A DNA stretch of 64,000 bases from Toxoplasma gondii ME49 (Eukaryota; Apicomplexa; Conoidasida; Eucoccidiorida; Sarcocystidae). Location of the stretch: NCBI RefSeq assembly GCF_000006565.2, contig NC_031480.1, forward strand, positions 5,821,170-5,885,169. The letters are read 5' to 3'. The notes under the pieces are model-generated. The model was not told the DNA's origin. It made no database searches and saw only the letters and a program-made list of their open reading frames with translations. This document shows positions 13,132-26,288 of the stretch, piece by piece (within the stretch, counting starts at the first letter, position 1; each line of letters opens with the position of its first letter). The translations under genes and the position numbers were made by a program.

Positions 13132-16100
13132 ATGTATTTACCGTCGAAGATAGGACAGAAAGGAGACGAAGTAGACAAGATGAAGAGTAAGCCCTCGCAA
13201 ACCTTGTAGAACGCTTTCTCGGGGCGGCGCAGACATGGAGGGATCCCTTGTTGTGTCCGTCTTCGCTTTTCACCGACACCGCAGCTCGCTGTACTTTCTG
13301 TCTCTCTGCACCTCTTCGCTTCTGTCTCCTCTGATATGCTTTCTTCTCTTGTTCTCTTCCTCTTCTTGCTTCTCTAGCTTATCTCGTCTGTCTCGTTCGT
13401 TCCCCCCTCCTATATTTGTCGTGGGGTGTCCTGTCTCCTGCTCGGCTGTGCGTCCTCGTCCGCTCCCTGTTCCTTTTCTTCACTCTCTTTTTCTTCACTC
13501 TCTTCTCCTTCTTCTCCTCTTTGCCAGACCTTTATGGTTTCCTGGAAGCGTTGTGCATTTCGCGCGTCGGTTCACACATGGGTGCATCGGGACTGTACGG
13601 TCTCCTTGGCTCATTTGTTCTTTCGGTTTGTGTGCTTTCTGCTTTCCTGTGTTTCGCTCCTGCGCTTCTCACCTTTTCCCCACCGACATCTTCTCTCTCT
13701 TGACTTTCCGCTGCTTTCACGGCTTTCTTCTCTTCTTCCTTTTCTCCGTTTCTTCCAACTTCGTTCATCTGCTTCTTCCCTGCCGACCCTCTCCCTCATT
13801 CCTCCTTTTCATTCTCGCCTCAACTCACCAACCGCTCTCGCCTTTTCCTCCCCACCTCACCGTTCTCTGTTTGAAACGCTCTGCTTCTGTCTGTCTGCTC
13901 CCGATTTCTCCTTCTGTTTCTCCCCTGTGTATATCTACACATATATCTAAATATACATATGCCTATATATGTCTGTATCTGTCTGACTCACGATCTCTCC
14001 ATCTCACCTCTCTGTTTCTCCTCCTTTCTCTGTCTTTCGCTTTCTGCCTCACCTCTCTCTCTGCCTGCCTTCTCTCTTGTTTCCTTCTCCCCGCGCTTAG
14101 ATCCTCGCCTGCGTTTCCTTCTCCTCTCTCTCTTCACCCTTTCTTTGTGTCTCTTTCCAGGCGCGAATGAAGAGGCGAGTCCGTCGGGGAGCAGCTCGGG
14201 GAGAAGCACGAAGAGCCCCGGCGTCTTCCCGACGTTCTCTGTCGCGGCGATTCCGCCTCGAGCTGCTGTGTCCTCTCTGGCGACGCGCGGCATCTTCGAT
14301 CTCTCAGAGAGACCGAAAGAAATCTCGTGTCGAAACGACGACGCCTTCGTCGCTCACGGGGCCTACCTCCTCTTCAACGCGATCAAGCGAAAACTGACGG
14401 AAAGCTCGTATGCCAAGGTTGTCATTGGACTCTCCGGTAGGCTTCCCAGGAATAATCTTACATGTCCCTGCAGAGAATGAACAGCCGTGTCGTTGGGCGG
14501 TCTTGCCTCCCGTGGCTGCCGTTCTTTCTGACGACAATGCACCTACGCTGGAGAACGAAAAAAGGCTCACTTGTTGCGAACTGACGACCATGCCGTGCGA
14601 CCAATACTCTGTCGTTTGAGAGGCGACGACCCGCTAGAGTTTCTTCTGCGTTGCTTCTGGGCCGCAACAGGCTTAAGTCTTCACGCAGCTCGGAAAGCGT
14701 AGCATGCCTCTCTCGATGCAGACGTTTCCTCGACGCTCCACAGCTTTGAGCAGCAGCGTCTGTCGATGCTGAGAGACACTCTTCGGAATCCATTGCGTGT
14801 GATCTCCGGATTTCTCCACATCTAAAACTCACATATATCTACATGCACACAACCCTACATGTAACATATATATATATATATATTTATTTATTTATTTATG
14901 GAGAGAGAGATAAACATTTACGGAGCGGCCTGCATGTCTGCAAGTCTGCATCTACGTGTACGTGTTGACGTCTGTCCAGACTCGTTTCTACAAAGTATGT
15001 TTCTTACGAAGAGAAGAGACTTTCATTCCCGCCAGATTACACGTGCATGGAGACTCAACTTGCTTGTGTTTGTTTTTGGATCTCTGTTTCCTCTTCACAC
15101 CCCAACCGAGTCTATGCGCGTATCTACGCCCATTTTCTGCATGGAAGCACGAGCGTGTGTTTCCGACTTTTCCCTTTGATTGCTTTCGTTTCAAGTGTGT
15201 ACCTGCCTCAAGGCCAAGGCCGAGCAGGACTGGTTGAACTATGGAAGAGTCGAGTTGCCTCCATACCATTTAGACTCAGCGTGAAAGCGTTCATCGAGCT
15301 CCTGAGCAGGTGCCAGGCCAGGAAGAGTCCGATCCGTGTATTCCGTAAACAGACGAGTGCTCTCTTCTCACCTCTTCTGCATGCACTCGAAAACATGTTT
15401 CTCAGGCGGCTCGACGCCTCTGCCGATTTACTCGGCTCTGCGGCACTTGGCCCTCGCCTCGGCGGACCATGAACCTGGACGCGCAGCGACGCATCTGGCA
15501 ACGGCGGTTCCGGAGTTTTCGGAAGAACTGCAGAGAGATGCGAAGGGAAGCGACTCTGCGCTCGACTGGACGCGCGTCTTCTTCTTCCTTGTCGACGAGC
15601 GCTACGTGCACCCGACGCATGCAGACTCGAATCAACGCAGCATTCGGAAGCATCTTCTCGGCCAGCCGAACGGCGTTGCGTGCGACCAGCCTGGCGCAGA
15701 GTGTGGAGGCGACGTTCTCCCGGTGCCGGAGAAAAATTTGATTTTCCCAGACACCTCACTCCCCCTCGAAGACTGCATCGTCAAATATCGATCGGTAAAC
15801 AGCCGGGGCGGGAGAAAGCGAGACATGGACCGTCGAGACTCGTGTGGAGAAGAGGGACCCTGGGAGCAGACGCTTTGATGGCGAGCAGGGACGCGCTTGC
15901 TTTTCTTCGAGAAGTTAGGCGGAGAAAAGAGGAGCTGCGTCTCCCGCATGCCAGGCGACAGACGCGCAAGCTTGGCAGTCTCCCCCGTCTGGAGACAGGG
16001 TCTCAGCTCAACTAATGCACAGCTTTTTCATTCTTCAGAACGTCTTTTGTGAAGCTGAAAAAAGTGACAGGAAGTCTCGGGTCGCTGGTCGCCTTTCGCC

Positions 16101-19100
16101 GGGGTGCAAGGCCTGCGAGCTCAAGGTGACAGGCCAATGTTTACCCGCGGTGAAGAAGACTGAACTTGTGCTGGAGACGAACACACATGTCGATGACCGG
16201 AACGCGTCGAACGCTTTCGTCTTTCAGCTGCCCAGACGGAGACGGACCCACCAGGTCGACTGGTGCCTCAGACGGTCACACATCGAAGTTTTTCTTGAAC
16301 GTGTGGGTTTGCTTGGCTGACACAGAATCGCTAGTAACTTCCTCTCGCGAGTCTCGGTTCCCTTTTCAGGCACTGCTCGAGCTGCTCGCTGCGACGCAGC
16401 AGATCGACTTGGTGACGTTGGGCCTCGGACCGGACGGTCACATCGCCTCCATTTTTCCTCCTCTCTCTGAGGAGGATCTGAAGGAGCAGATGAACCCCAA
16501 TCCCATTGTCCTTCACACGACAACTTCCCGGTGCGAGCGAGAATGGAAACCAATTATGCAAAGAAACTGAAAACTTGATTACAAGTCGAAAAAATTAAAA
16601 ACAAAAGAACCAAAATTATTAAAAACTACGAAAATTCAGGAAACAGTCAAGCACTATTCCAAGTCTTCGAAGGCGTGCACTTGAGCATCTGCTCTGACTC
16701 CTATTGCATTTATTCAAGCGTCCATACATCAGTCCCCGTAGGCAGCTTTGCATCTCGTGTTCCTTGGTGCATGCATATTCATTCGTACACATCTGTGACA
16801 CCGATCTGAGAATCTGGCGCCGTCTCTGTCACCCGGTACCTCTTTCTTCACCTGTATCTCTACGTTAGACATTTCTACAGGTTTATGTATAAATCACTCC
16901 ACGATTCTATACCTGTCAACACCTAGTTGTCGCTGTCTCTGTGTCTATACATATATATATATATATATGTATGTATTGGTTAGCTGCCTGTATATATGTA
17001 TATATAGGTGTACTTGTATGCATGTATCCACCTTGGATCGCGTGATAAACTGTGGTAAGCACTTGGCGCTGTACACAGTGTGAGTTTCCTCTCGAGTGTG
17101 TGCCTTTATTTCTTTTTTCCTCCTTTCGGTATCTTGTTTTCTCGTTCTGCGACCGGTTCTCGCTTCTGAATCAGTTTAGGTCCTCAGAACTTTGGGCTGC
17201 GCCTCCGTCGCCTCACAGCGGCAGAGGGCGCAGAGGCGCGTTTCCCAGCGTGTGTCTGTCGCTTTCACTTGAAGTTTCACGACTGTGTCTTTTTCAGATT
17301 CGCTGGGTTCGACAGAATCACCGTTTCCCTGCAGCTGCTCTGCGGGGCCCACCAAAAGGTTTTCTTTTTGAAAGGAGACGAAAAGATCCGGCTCTGGCGC
17401 GACATGCAAGACGACGCTCGATCTAAAGTGCGAGACAGCAAGATGGTGTCGACTCGGTCATTTCTGCAGAACAGCCGAAACTCGCACTGCCATACATTTT
17501 CGAATTGATCGTTCTTTGATGGAGTCACTTCGCACTCCTTCAGCCTTCTGTGGGGTGCCTGGAGGCTGCGACTTGCATCTACAGGCGTCTCCACGCTCAT
17601 CTTCATCTTAGTACTTCCTTGTGGAGACGAGGTTTCTGCCTGACCTCTCGTTTCGAAAGTGACTTGCGTTTCTTCCGGTTTCCTCGCCTTGTTCTCCGCG
17701 TCTCGTGTGTCGAGTTTTTTTGTCTTCTCTGTGTGTCCTCCGTCGCCGCGATTCGCTTCTGTTCCAAGTATTCTTGTCGTCCCCTTTCTTCGCCCTCATC
17801 TCGCGTTTCTCTTCTCTCTGAGTCTTGCCTGTGTCTTCTTCACTTCTGCCTTCGTCTTCCGCGTTCTGTGTTTCGTGTGCGTCTTGCGTCCTGTCTCGAT
17901 TTGTGTCGCTCTCCCGTTCGTTTTCTCTCTCATCGTCCTCGCTCTGCGCGTCTCTGTTCGCAGTCGCGTCTCTCTCTCTGCGGCCTAGGCCAGGGCCGTG
18001 TCTCCATCGCTCTTCTTTTGTATTATTTTTTCGCTTGCCTCTCGTTCCTTCCGGTTTTCAGTCGGTCGCCGAATTTCCAGCTCTCGCGGTGCTCCAGTCG
18101 GGGAACGTGAAGGTGGTGGCGGTGCCCCCTCTGGACGTGCATGAGGAGCATCTGCAGCAGCAACTTCGCGCAGACCGAACGTTCCTCTCCGTCGTGGTTC
18201 TCGGCGCCAGTGGAGACTTAGCTCACAAGAAAACTTAGTGAGGTCTTCGAAGAAAAGAGGTCATGGCGTTTTTTCCACTCTGTGGCTCGACAGAAGAAGT
18301 CCAGAGAAGCTTTTGAGAGATCCGCAGAAGCCTCGAGGAAAGGCCTCCACACGGTCAAGAGGAAAGCCGGAGAAACCTGCGGGGGAATATGTCTTCTCCA
18401 GCGACAGACAAACGAACTTGTCGAAGTCGTGAGGGAACTGCACCTTCGCTTTAGTCCTGGGCTGCTGTCTCCGAGAGTTTCCAGGCTCTCAAATCCACCA
18501 CGCCTGTCGACAGTGTGTAACGCAGTGCGCTCTGGAAAAGCAGTCGGAAAGAAACGGGGGCGACGAACGTTCGAACGGCGTGAGACTCCCCATAATCGCG
18601 AAACCCAGTCTGCGTGACTTGGACATGGCGAAGGACAGAAGACGAGGAACGCTGTGGCTTGATTCGCTGCGAATGGCGTTGTGGGGTCGCTTGAAGAAGA
18701 CACGGAAAACACACAGCTGCTTTTTCCGCATGTTTTTCTTGTACGTTGCCTCAGTCCTGCTCTCTTCAGTCTCTTTTGCGAGGGGCTCCTGCCCCCGCAC
18801 TTCCACATTGTGGTAAGGAACAGAAGCGACTTGGCTCTTCTCTTTCTCCATCGTGTGCGTTGCCCCTCTGCGTCTCTCGATGGGGGGTCCTCTCGCGTTC
18901 TTCCTTCGTTCTGCTGGAGCAGAGCTCAGCGAAAGCAAGGTATTGCGGAGACGCGCAGCTGTAGACAGATGCACGCATGCGCCGTCTCTCCTCAAACGCG
19001 CGTGAGGGATGATGCTGCATGTCGAGCAAGTCCACGTTTTCTTGCGCATTTCGCCTGGCGCCTGTCTCTCTCCACCCTAGGCTCAGTCTCTGCACCTGAG

Positions 19101-22100
19101 AGGTCCCTTCTCCCTTGTTGGCGGAGCAGGAAAAACTCGAGCGAAAGCTCGCAAATCAGAAACAGGAACGAACACGAAGAAAGACTGTGTGCTGTTATGG
19201 AGACTTGTCCTAAACCTCAACGGCGGAGACTCTTGTATTCCAGCAAGTGAAACAGCGGCCAGAAGGTTTTCCTACTCTCACCCTTCTGTTGAACGAAAAC
19301 CGTAAACATAAAAAGAAAGCTTCGCTTCTTCGATAAAGTTACACTTTTCAAAAGACTCTTTTTCTTGAAAAGAGGGCACACGATTCACGTGGAAACAGTG
19401 CGTTGCTTGCATCCCCCTCTCAAGAGTTCCTCCCTCAACTTTGCCTTCTTCGTTGCTGCGCTTCTCTCCACGCTTGGCGTGTACGTCGCATTGCCTCATC
19501 CTCGTTTCGTTGCTGTGGAAAGGAAGTCCGGGGACGCATGTTCTTGACGGCGCGCATCATCCTCTAGGCTTCGGGGTGTCGGTCTGCAAGAAGAGAGGCG
19601 TACACACGAAGAGCGCTCTCTTTCGGCAGGTGACGGTGAAGCGAGACAGTCGAGCGTCAACATATGCAGAGACTTCTGGGTTCGTCGGCACTCGGTGGAA
19701 AGGAGGCCGTCCTCTCTTTTCTCTGTCTTTAGCCTTCCTTCTTCTGAATGGTTCGTTTCTTTGTTTCGGCGACGCAGGGGTATGCGCGGTCAAAGATGAC
19801 ATTCGACCAATTCTGGGAGAAGATCTCGCAGAAACTCAAGTGAGTGAAGAGCAAGACAAACGAACACGAGAGGATAGCGACAAACGCAGATCAGAGAGGG
19901 TCGACGAAAGGAGGACGCGCGCGAGAGAGAACGGTCGACAGCAGCAGAGAGATGAAAAGAAGGCGAGCAAGGCTGTAAGGGGAAAAGCCGACACACGCGA
20001 ATGTCTGCAGAGCTGAGAGGGAGAATCAACAGACGAACGAACTTTGTCAACCTCTCGGAGATCGTGTCTCCACGTCTGCAGGACTCCAAAGGCTCAAAAA
20101 AAACAAATGCGGCATCCTGATGTACCTCCGTCCCTGGATTGAAGACGAAAGAATTCACAAGTTGCCGTGTCTCGCTTCTTTCTCTTTTTTTCCAGGTCGC
20201 TGAGCTCCTTCTTCTGTCGACGCGCGTCTGCTATTGACCTGCTTGCGAGCTTCAAGAGTCACTGCAGCTACTTGTAAGAGAACTTCACGACGTCGGCGCG
20301 AGTGAAAATCTAAAAGTGGAACGCTTCCTCTAGTGTAGTGTTAGCGAACCACAAAAAACAATTTCAACTGAAGTAGATAGAAGATACATCGTTTCGAGGG
20401 CTACTCCCCGTTTCGATACGTTCAAGGTTCGCTTTCGTGACTCGGAGCGTTCCGTTCCTCTGTCCGGATCTATTCATTCTCCTTGCATGCGAGTTCGTCT
20501 TGCTGTCGCACCTTCCGCGGCGGCGGCGTCTCCCGTAGAGGGGCAGAAGTCGGTTGTATGTCTCTCTCTCGAGTTCCTTTCTCTTCCACTTTACAGATAA
20601 GTCTCCTTGCTCGACTTGCGTGGAGTTTGAAGATCTGGTCTCTTTTCTTCTCATCTGTCTTCGTCGTTTCTCTCTTCTTCTCATGCGCATCCTCTTCTCC
20701 GCATCGTCTACTGCGCCTCTGCTGCTTGTGCTCTGTATCTTCTTCTGCTTTGCCCGGCATATATCGCATGTGCCTCGTTCTTGGTCTTCCTGCCTTTGTT
20801 TTGAACCGCTGTTTTCTTGATTCGTGAACGGAGTCGCGTGCGAGCCTGTCTTCTGTTTCGAGATCTGACGTTCAAGGTTGAAGCGTCTCTCCCGTCCAAC
20901 GCAGCCGCATCGCAGCTTAAGCTTGCCTGTCCTTCTGCGCTGTCTGAGTTCCACGTTCCGTTCGTCTCTGTTTTAGGCAAGGATTGTACGACCGCCCTGC
21001 GGACTTCGCGAACTTGGGGAATCATCTGAAGGAGGTCGAGGGCGATGCAGAGCAGGTGGGCCGCGTCCTCTACCTCGCGCTCCCTCCCGACGTCTTCCTT
21101 CCCAGTGTGAAGAGCTATCGACAGTCTTGCTGGAACACTAAAGGTGAGGAGGAGGAAGAAGAGAAGGCTGGAAACGCCAAAAGCAGGAGCCGCACTGAGA
21201 AGAACGCGAAGGAAAGACGCAAAGAACGGGGGAGATGAGGAGGAAGGCAAGGTCAAAACAGATAGACACAAGCGCCTGAGGGACGAAGAACAGAAAGTGA
21301 GACACAAATTAGGGGAGAAAGTGATCGAAAAGTTCAGCAGGCAAAAACGGAGAAAAACTGGACATGTCGGAAGTCGGCGCCGCCTTCGCAGAACGCAGCG
21401 GTGGAGGCAAGCCCAGCATCGACGACCAGTCCATCTGTTTTCTTGTCCTCGTCGCGGATCGTTCTCTCTTAGTGTGCGAGTTTCCTGATTTCGCTTCGAG
21501 CGTTTTCAGCAGCAGTTTTTGACCGAAGATCGTCGCGCTCGTCCCCGCCTTCTTGCGTGTTCACTCCTCAAACGCCTTGAGCAGGGCATCCCGTGAAGAC
21601 GAACTTTCTCGTCACCGTTTCTCGCGTCTGGTTCTCGCGCGCTCTGTGACCGCAGGCTGGAACCGCGTGGTGGTGGAGAAGCCGTTCGGCCGCGACCTGA
21701 AGAGTTCAGACAAGCTTTCCGCCAGTCTCATGGCGCTTCTCAGAGAGCGAGAGGTGAGAGACGCGCTGCAGGAAGAACAAGCTTCTTGCTGCTCTCGACG
21801 TCTTCACGAGAAGAGCCAGCCAGAGGGAGGGAGCGAGTGCAGACGACAGAGACAGAGACAGGGGGGTGGGTGCTCACACCGCGAGGCCGCAGCCAAGAAA
21901 CAGACAGAGAACAGGAGGGGCGCAGACGGATGCGAGAGCACAGTTGAGACATGCTGTTGGTCTTCGCAATTTACTGTGGCCGTCGGCTGCACGATCAAGA
22001 CAGGACGAGGGTGGAAGCAACTGGACGCGCCGTATCGGGAGAGTGATGACGCGAGGTGTGAGGTTGTTTGCATGCATTCACATGCATGAGCTTGGTGGCA

Positions 22101-23592
22101 TGCAAGACGCGCGGCGGAAAACAAACGCGTCAGCGGGCTCAGAGAGACTCTCTTTGTGTGGGGATGTCGCACAACTGCAGTTTCTCGTCGACTCTATACT
22201 TTCTTTTCAGATCTTCCGAATCGACCACTACTTGGGCAAGGAGATGAGTTTGAGTCTCACAGCCCTGCGCTTCGCGAATGTCGCGTTCATGCCTGTAAGC
22301 AAGTGCCATCGCCTTGTTGACGTTCTCTCTCGCGAGTTCCTTCGAGTTCTTTCGCTCCTCCTTGCTCGTCGTTTCCCCCTGAGGTCCTTCGTAAAGGCTC
22401 TCTCGATAAGGCTCCTGACACGCGGGTGTTGACATCTGTGGAGATCCGTTTTTTTTTTTTTCTTCAAAAACAGTCTCTGCACTGTGCAGACCCCGCGAGT
22501 GGTTTTCTCAGCAGAGTCGATAAACAGACGCGTGAGTGACTCTTGGCTGTGTGTGCGTTTTTGCGGGAGTTCGCGGTGCGTCGCTCTCGCGAGGGTGTTG
22601 CGAAGGCGCTTTTCAAGTCACATCGCCTGCAGAATGGCCGTTCCTTTTTTCGATACGACGTTCTCCATGTCGTGAAGCGATACACCGAAGGACGTTAACA
22701 CACTGGTGGACCCGCGTTCGGTCGCTTCCCCCCTGCGTTCAGCTTTTCCATCGCGACTACGTCCACAGCGTCCGGATCACCTTCAAAGAGCAGAGCGGCA
22801 CTTGGCGCCGTGGCGGCTACTTCGACAATTACGGTAGGACTTTGCTTCTTCGAACAACGAACGCTCTACCGGGAAGAAGGCGAACAGTCTCTCGAACGCT
22901 TTACCGCCAGGTTGACATTCGACGCATGGTGGCCAGTGCTGTGTTTGAGGCGGCGCAGTTCGCGTCCGGAACTGAAGCGGTTGTCGTGTGCTCCTCGGAT
23001 TTTCCTTCTTTCACCCGAGAGAGAGCGAGAGCGCCGATTGCGCGACTGACCCGTGGAGGGGAGTGGAGACGTTTTCGAGCGAACCGGAACTGATACCACC
23101 GTCTCTTCGTGGATCGAGGCGACGACGTAGCGGCGCGGCGTGAGGGTGTGCAGCAACCCTTAGGTCCCGGCCGACTTGAAGGCGCGAGGCTCTTTGGGAG
23201 TTGTCTCGAGAACCGTCAACTGAGAGAAGGCGGCAACAGGTTGGAGGCGTTTGTCTGCCTGTTTTTTAGGGATCATTCGCGACGTCATGCAAAACCACAT
23301 GATTCAACTCCTCACGCTTGTCGCCATGGAGCGGCCTGCCTCACTCAAAGACGACGACATTCGAGACGAGAAAGTGAAAGTCTTGAAGCAAATGCCGCCA
23401 GTCAGTGAGTCCTTGGAAACGTTCCGTCTGAAACGGGTCACAGCCAACAGTCAAAAGTCGATTTCTTTCCAAGCAATTCTGTGCTTGTCTGTATGTGTCT
23501 CTCTCTGCAGTCCGGGACATAATGCCATGCACGACTTCCACTTGTTCACGTGTTCCAGGGTGTAGTCTGTATCTATCTACTCATATCTAGAC

Positions 23593-23629
<37 letters not shown>

Positions 23630-26288
23630 TGTTGGGATCGGAACGTCAGATTCGAGGCACAGTGTGAGTACCTTGTTTCTGATGAAGATAGTTGCGTTTT
23701 CCGTTCTCGTTTCGGTACCGCAGAAATCAGCGAAACCGTCTTGGGTCAGTTCACCAAGTCTGTAGATGGACAACTGCCAGGCTACACAGACGTAAGCCGG
23801 TGGAGAAGATAAGAAGACAGGCGAAAAGACGGGAGGCAGAAGAGAACGAGAAGCAACTCACAAGTTGACAAACACATCACAACTGGCTCGTTTCTTTGGA
23901 TGGGTTCCCAGCGTGAACCAGTTCGAACCACTTTTGAAATGGCGTTCTTCTGAGATTCGAGACAAGTTGAAAGCCGTTGATTCTTTCGCTTCTTGTTTAG
24001 CTGCGTCAGCCGGTCACGACGACGACTTGACATCTGTCCTTTTGAAACGAGACTGTCTGTCGCGAGTTCCCCTCTTTTCAGTCTCCTGCATTTGTGGATG
24101 TCCTGCTCTTTCCGCTTTCCTTCCTCCACTGTTTTGATTCAAGTCTACTTCTCTTTTCACGCTCTTTTGACGCAGGACGACACCGTGCCGAAGGACTCGA
24201 AGACGCCGACCTTCTGCACATGCGTCCTGTGGATCAACAACGAGCGATGGAGCGGCGTTCCGTTCATCTTCAAGGTAGGACAGCGTGGAAGACAGAGAAA
24301 AACGCACTCTCCCAAGCCTCCCTCTTCCCCCGCGTCTTCGGGTAATATTTGGACAGCAAAGACCGTCTGCGTCTGCATGTTTGCAGGCTGGAAAGGCGCT
24401 AGAGAGCAAAACGACGGAGGTGCGGGTGCAGCTGCGCGAGGCTCCGGCGGGCGCCTCGTTTTTCCACGAACCAAATCTGACTCCCAACGAGCTCGTGATT
24501 CTTGTGAGAAGTGAAGAAACAAACAAGGCATCATTTGAAATTCCGCCTTTGGGAAATTCCCTCCCCGTATAAGAGTGAAAAAAAACGTACAGCGGTCTCC
24601 CCGTTATACAGGCATATGTGCATGTAGAAACCTCAAGACATGTACATATATATATATATATATATACATAGATGGAAACATGCATACAAGCATACATCCA
24701 TGCATACACGTGCTTAACGGTCCAGAGACAAACAGTTACGACGCAAACATAAATAAATAAACATATTTACCGATACACATATATGCGTATATATATCTAT
24801 ATATCTATATCTATATTTATATATATATATATATGTAGGTGTTGAGTGAGCTTGATGTTTTGTGTAGGGTGGTAGAAACGTTTGTTTTAAGACAAGGAGA
24901 GCGTGTGACATGGAAATTTTCGTTTTCAAGGGACGCCTGGATTCAGGCGTCATTGTTCTTCCACGCGATTCACGAGACACGGATGGAGTGCGTTATGCCT
25001 TTCGTCTCGACGAACGATACTTGTTTTGTTCAGGTTCAACCCCACGAGGCTGTGTACTTGAAGATTCACACGAAGAAACCTGGACTTCTTAGCCAGGGCC
25101 TGCAGCCCACTGAGCTCGACCTGAGTGGTGAGCCTTCGCTGCGACTCGACTTCCTGTGTTAGTTCTTTTGTTGAACCACACTCTCCCCGCCTGTATATGT
25201 AGACGGCGAAAATCATCCATCGCATAACCACGGCCATCTTGATCTGCCTGTACACATAAATATACACGTATACATATATATACACGTATACACATAGTTA
25301 TATATATATATATATATACATATGTATATACATATATATTTGGATGGGCGTATGTAGTGATTATATATATAGATGTCTAGGTAGAGGTGACCCTGCAGAG
25401 ACTGCGGAAGGCAGCGAGAGAGAGAGAGAACGGGAGCGCGTTTTAGAGATTTCCAGTGTGCATGTGCATTCGTGCGTCTCTGTGCCCATTTAGAAGGTGA
25501 GACAGAGACTCTTAGAAAAACGGATTCTTTCTTTGGCCGTTTCAGTGATGGATCGTTTCGACGTGGAGCGCCTGCCCGACGCCTACGAACGACTTCTCCT
25601 GGACGTCATTCGCGGAGACAAGCAGAACTTTGTGAGAACAGGTGAGGTTTCGAGGAAACCACACTGCTCAAAAACACCGTCCACTGGTTTCTCCGACCAT
25701 ACACAAATGTCTCTTTCCGTTTCGACGCGTACTTCGCCATTTGTTTGTTTGTGAATGGAACCACGCACGCAGGTGCATGCGATGTGTCTCCGATACAGTG
25801 GTACATCGAGCGATTCACTGGCAGCCATATCGCAACGTAGCTGTGCGGTATCAGGGAGCCTGTGTGTCAGTCGTTCAAAGTCTCCAGTGCGTCTGCTCTT
25901 TCCCCTCTGATATGCGTCCATCTACATAGGTCGACTCGCCGTTTAAATGAACAATTAGGACCAGGTGGCTCAAACGACCTATGCCTCTGTAGCGTCCTTC
26001 TCATACATCCCTTTCGGTCAACGATGCGTGCAGACGTCTTTGCGGTTCCACTCCGTCTGCCATTTCTGTCCTGTCGTCTTTGCAGACGAGCTTCGGGAGG
26101 CTTGGCGGATCTTTACTCCCCTGCTTCACGAAATCGAGGAGAAGAACATCGACCCTTTGCCCTACCCAGCGGGATCGTCGGGACCAAGTGCTTCCTACGA
26201 TTTAATTCAAAAATATTACAGTTACAAACAAAGCAACTACAAGTGGACCCCGCCAAAGCGCGAGACTTCTTCCGACACTGTCCAGTGA
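13132..26288 (+). CDS. Bifunctional 6-phosphogluconolactonase / glucose-6-phosphate dehydrogenase (GluPho type), 20 exons
   Basis: Catalyses the first two steps of the oxidative pentose phosphate pathway, making NADPH. Exons: 13132-13186, 14161-14436, 15406-15794, 16370-16530, 17298-17427, 18062-18237, 18755-18812, 19778-19839, 20196-20273, 20977-21143, 21656-21753, 22211-22294, 22743-22833, 23270-23404, 23724-23791, 24176-24274, 24387-24503, 25034-25127, 25546-25641 and 26086-26288. All junctions are in phase; total 878 residues. The lactonase half (about 30-355) shows LSGGSTP (GGSTP 111-115), VDERYVHP and GLGPDGH with catalytic His 264. The dehydrogenase half (about 378-878) shows GASGDLA (385-391), GYARSK, EKPFG (525-529), catalytic RIDHYLGKE (553-561), [17 protein letters not shown] and [12 protein letters not shown]. 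The domain order, lactonase then dehydrogenase, matches Plasmodium GluPho. No organelle-targeting signal is evident, so it is probably cytosolic. Only the first, 18-codon exon is less certain; it was chosen for ATG context and matching phase. Confidence 0.96.
13187..14160 (+). other. Pyrimidine-dominated intron 1 of the 6PGL-G6PD gene
   Basis: Between the GTAAGC donor and the TTTCCAG acceptor, the sequence from about 13290 to 14160 is almost all C and T on the plus strand, apart from a short TA-rich patch near 13930-13970. Because stop codons need purines, several frames stay open by composition alone; these should not be taken as genes. Confidence 0.7.
23599..23626. repeat. (TA)n microsatellite in 6PGL-G6PD intron 14
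   Basis: An uninterrupted AT dinucleotide run in the intron between exons 14 and 15 of the bifunctional enzyme gene. Confidence 0.93.
24778..24836. repeat. TA-rich microsatellite in 6PGL-G6PD intron 17
   Basis: A mixed (TA)n / (TATC)n tract of about 60 bp. A second, shorter TA run lies earlier in the same intron near 24646-24668. Confidence 0.85.
25261..25340. repeat. TA-rich microsatellite in 6PGL-G6PD intron 18
   Basis: Interspersed TATACACGTATAC and (TA)n units within the intron between exons 18 and 19. Confidence 0.85.

Noticed and set aside
13235..14170. 311-codon plus-strand frame rich in Ser, Leu and Phe
   Set aside because: It lies in the pyrimidine-only intron of the 6PGL-G6PD gene. 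Absence of purines removes stop codons, and neighbouring frames are open too.
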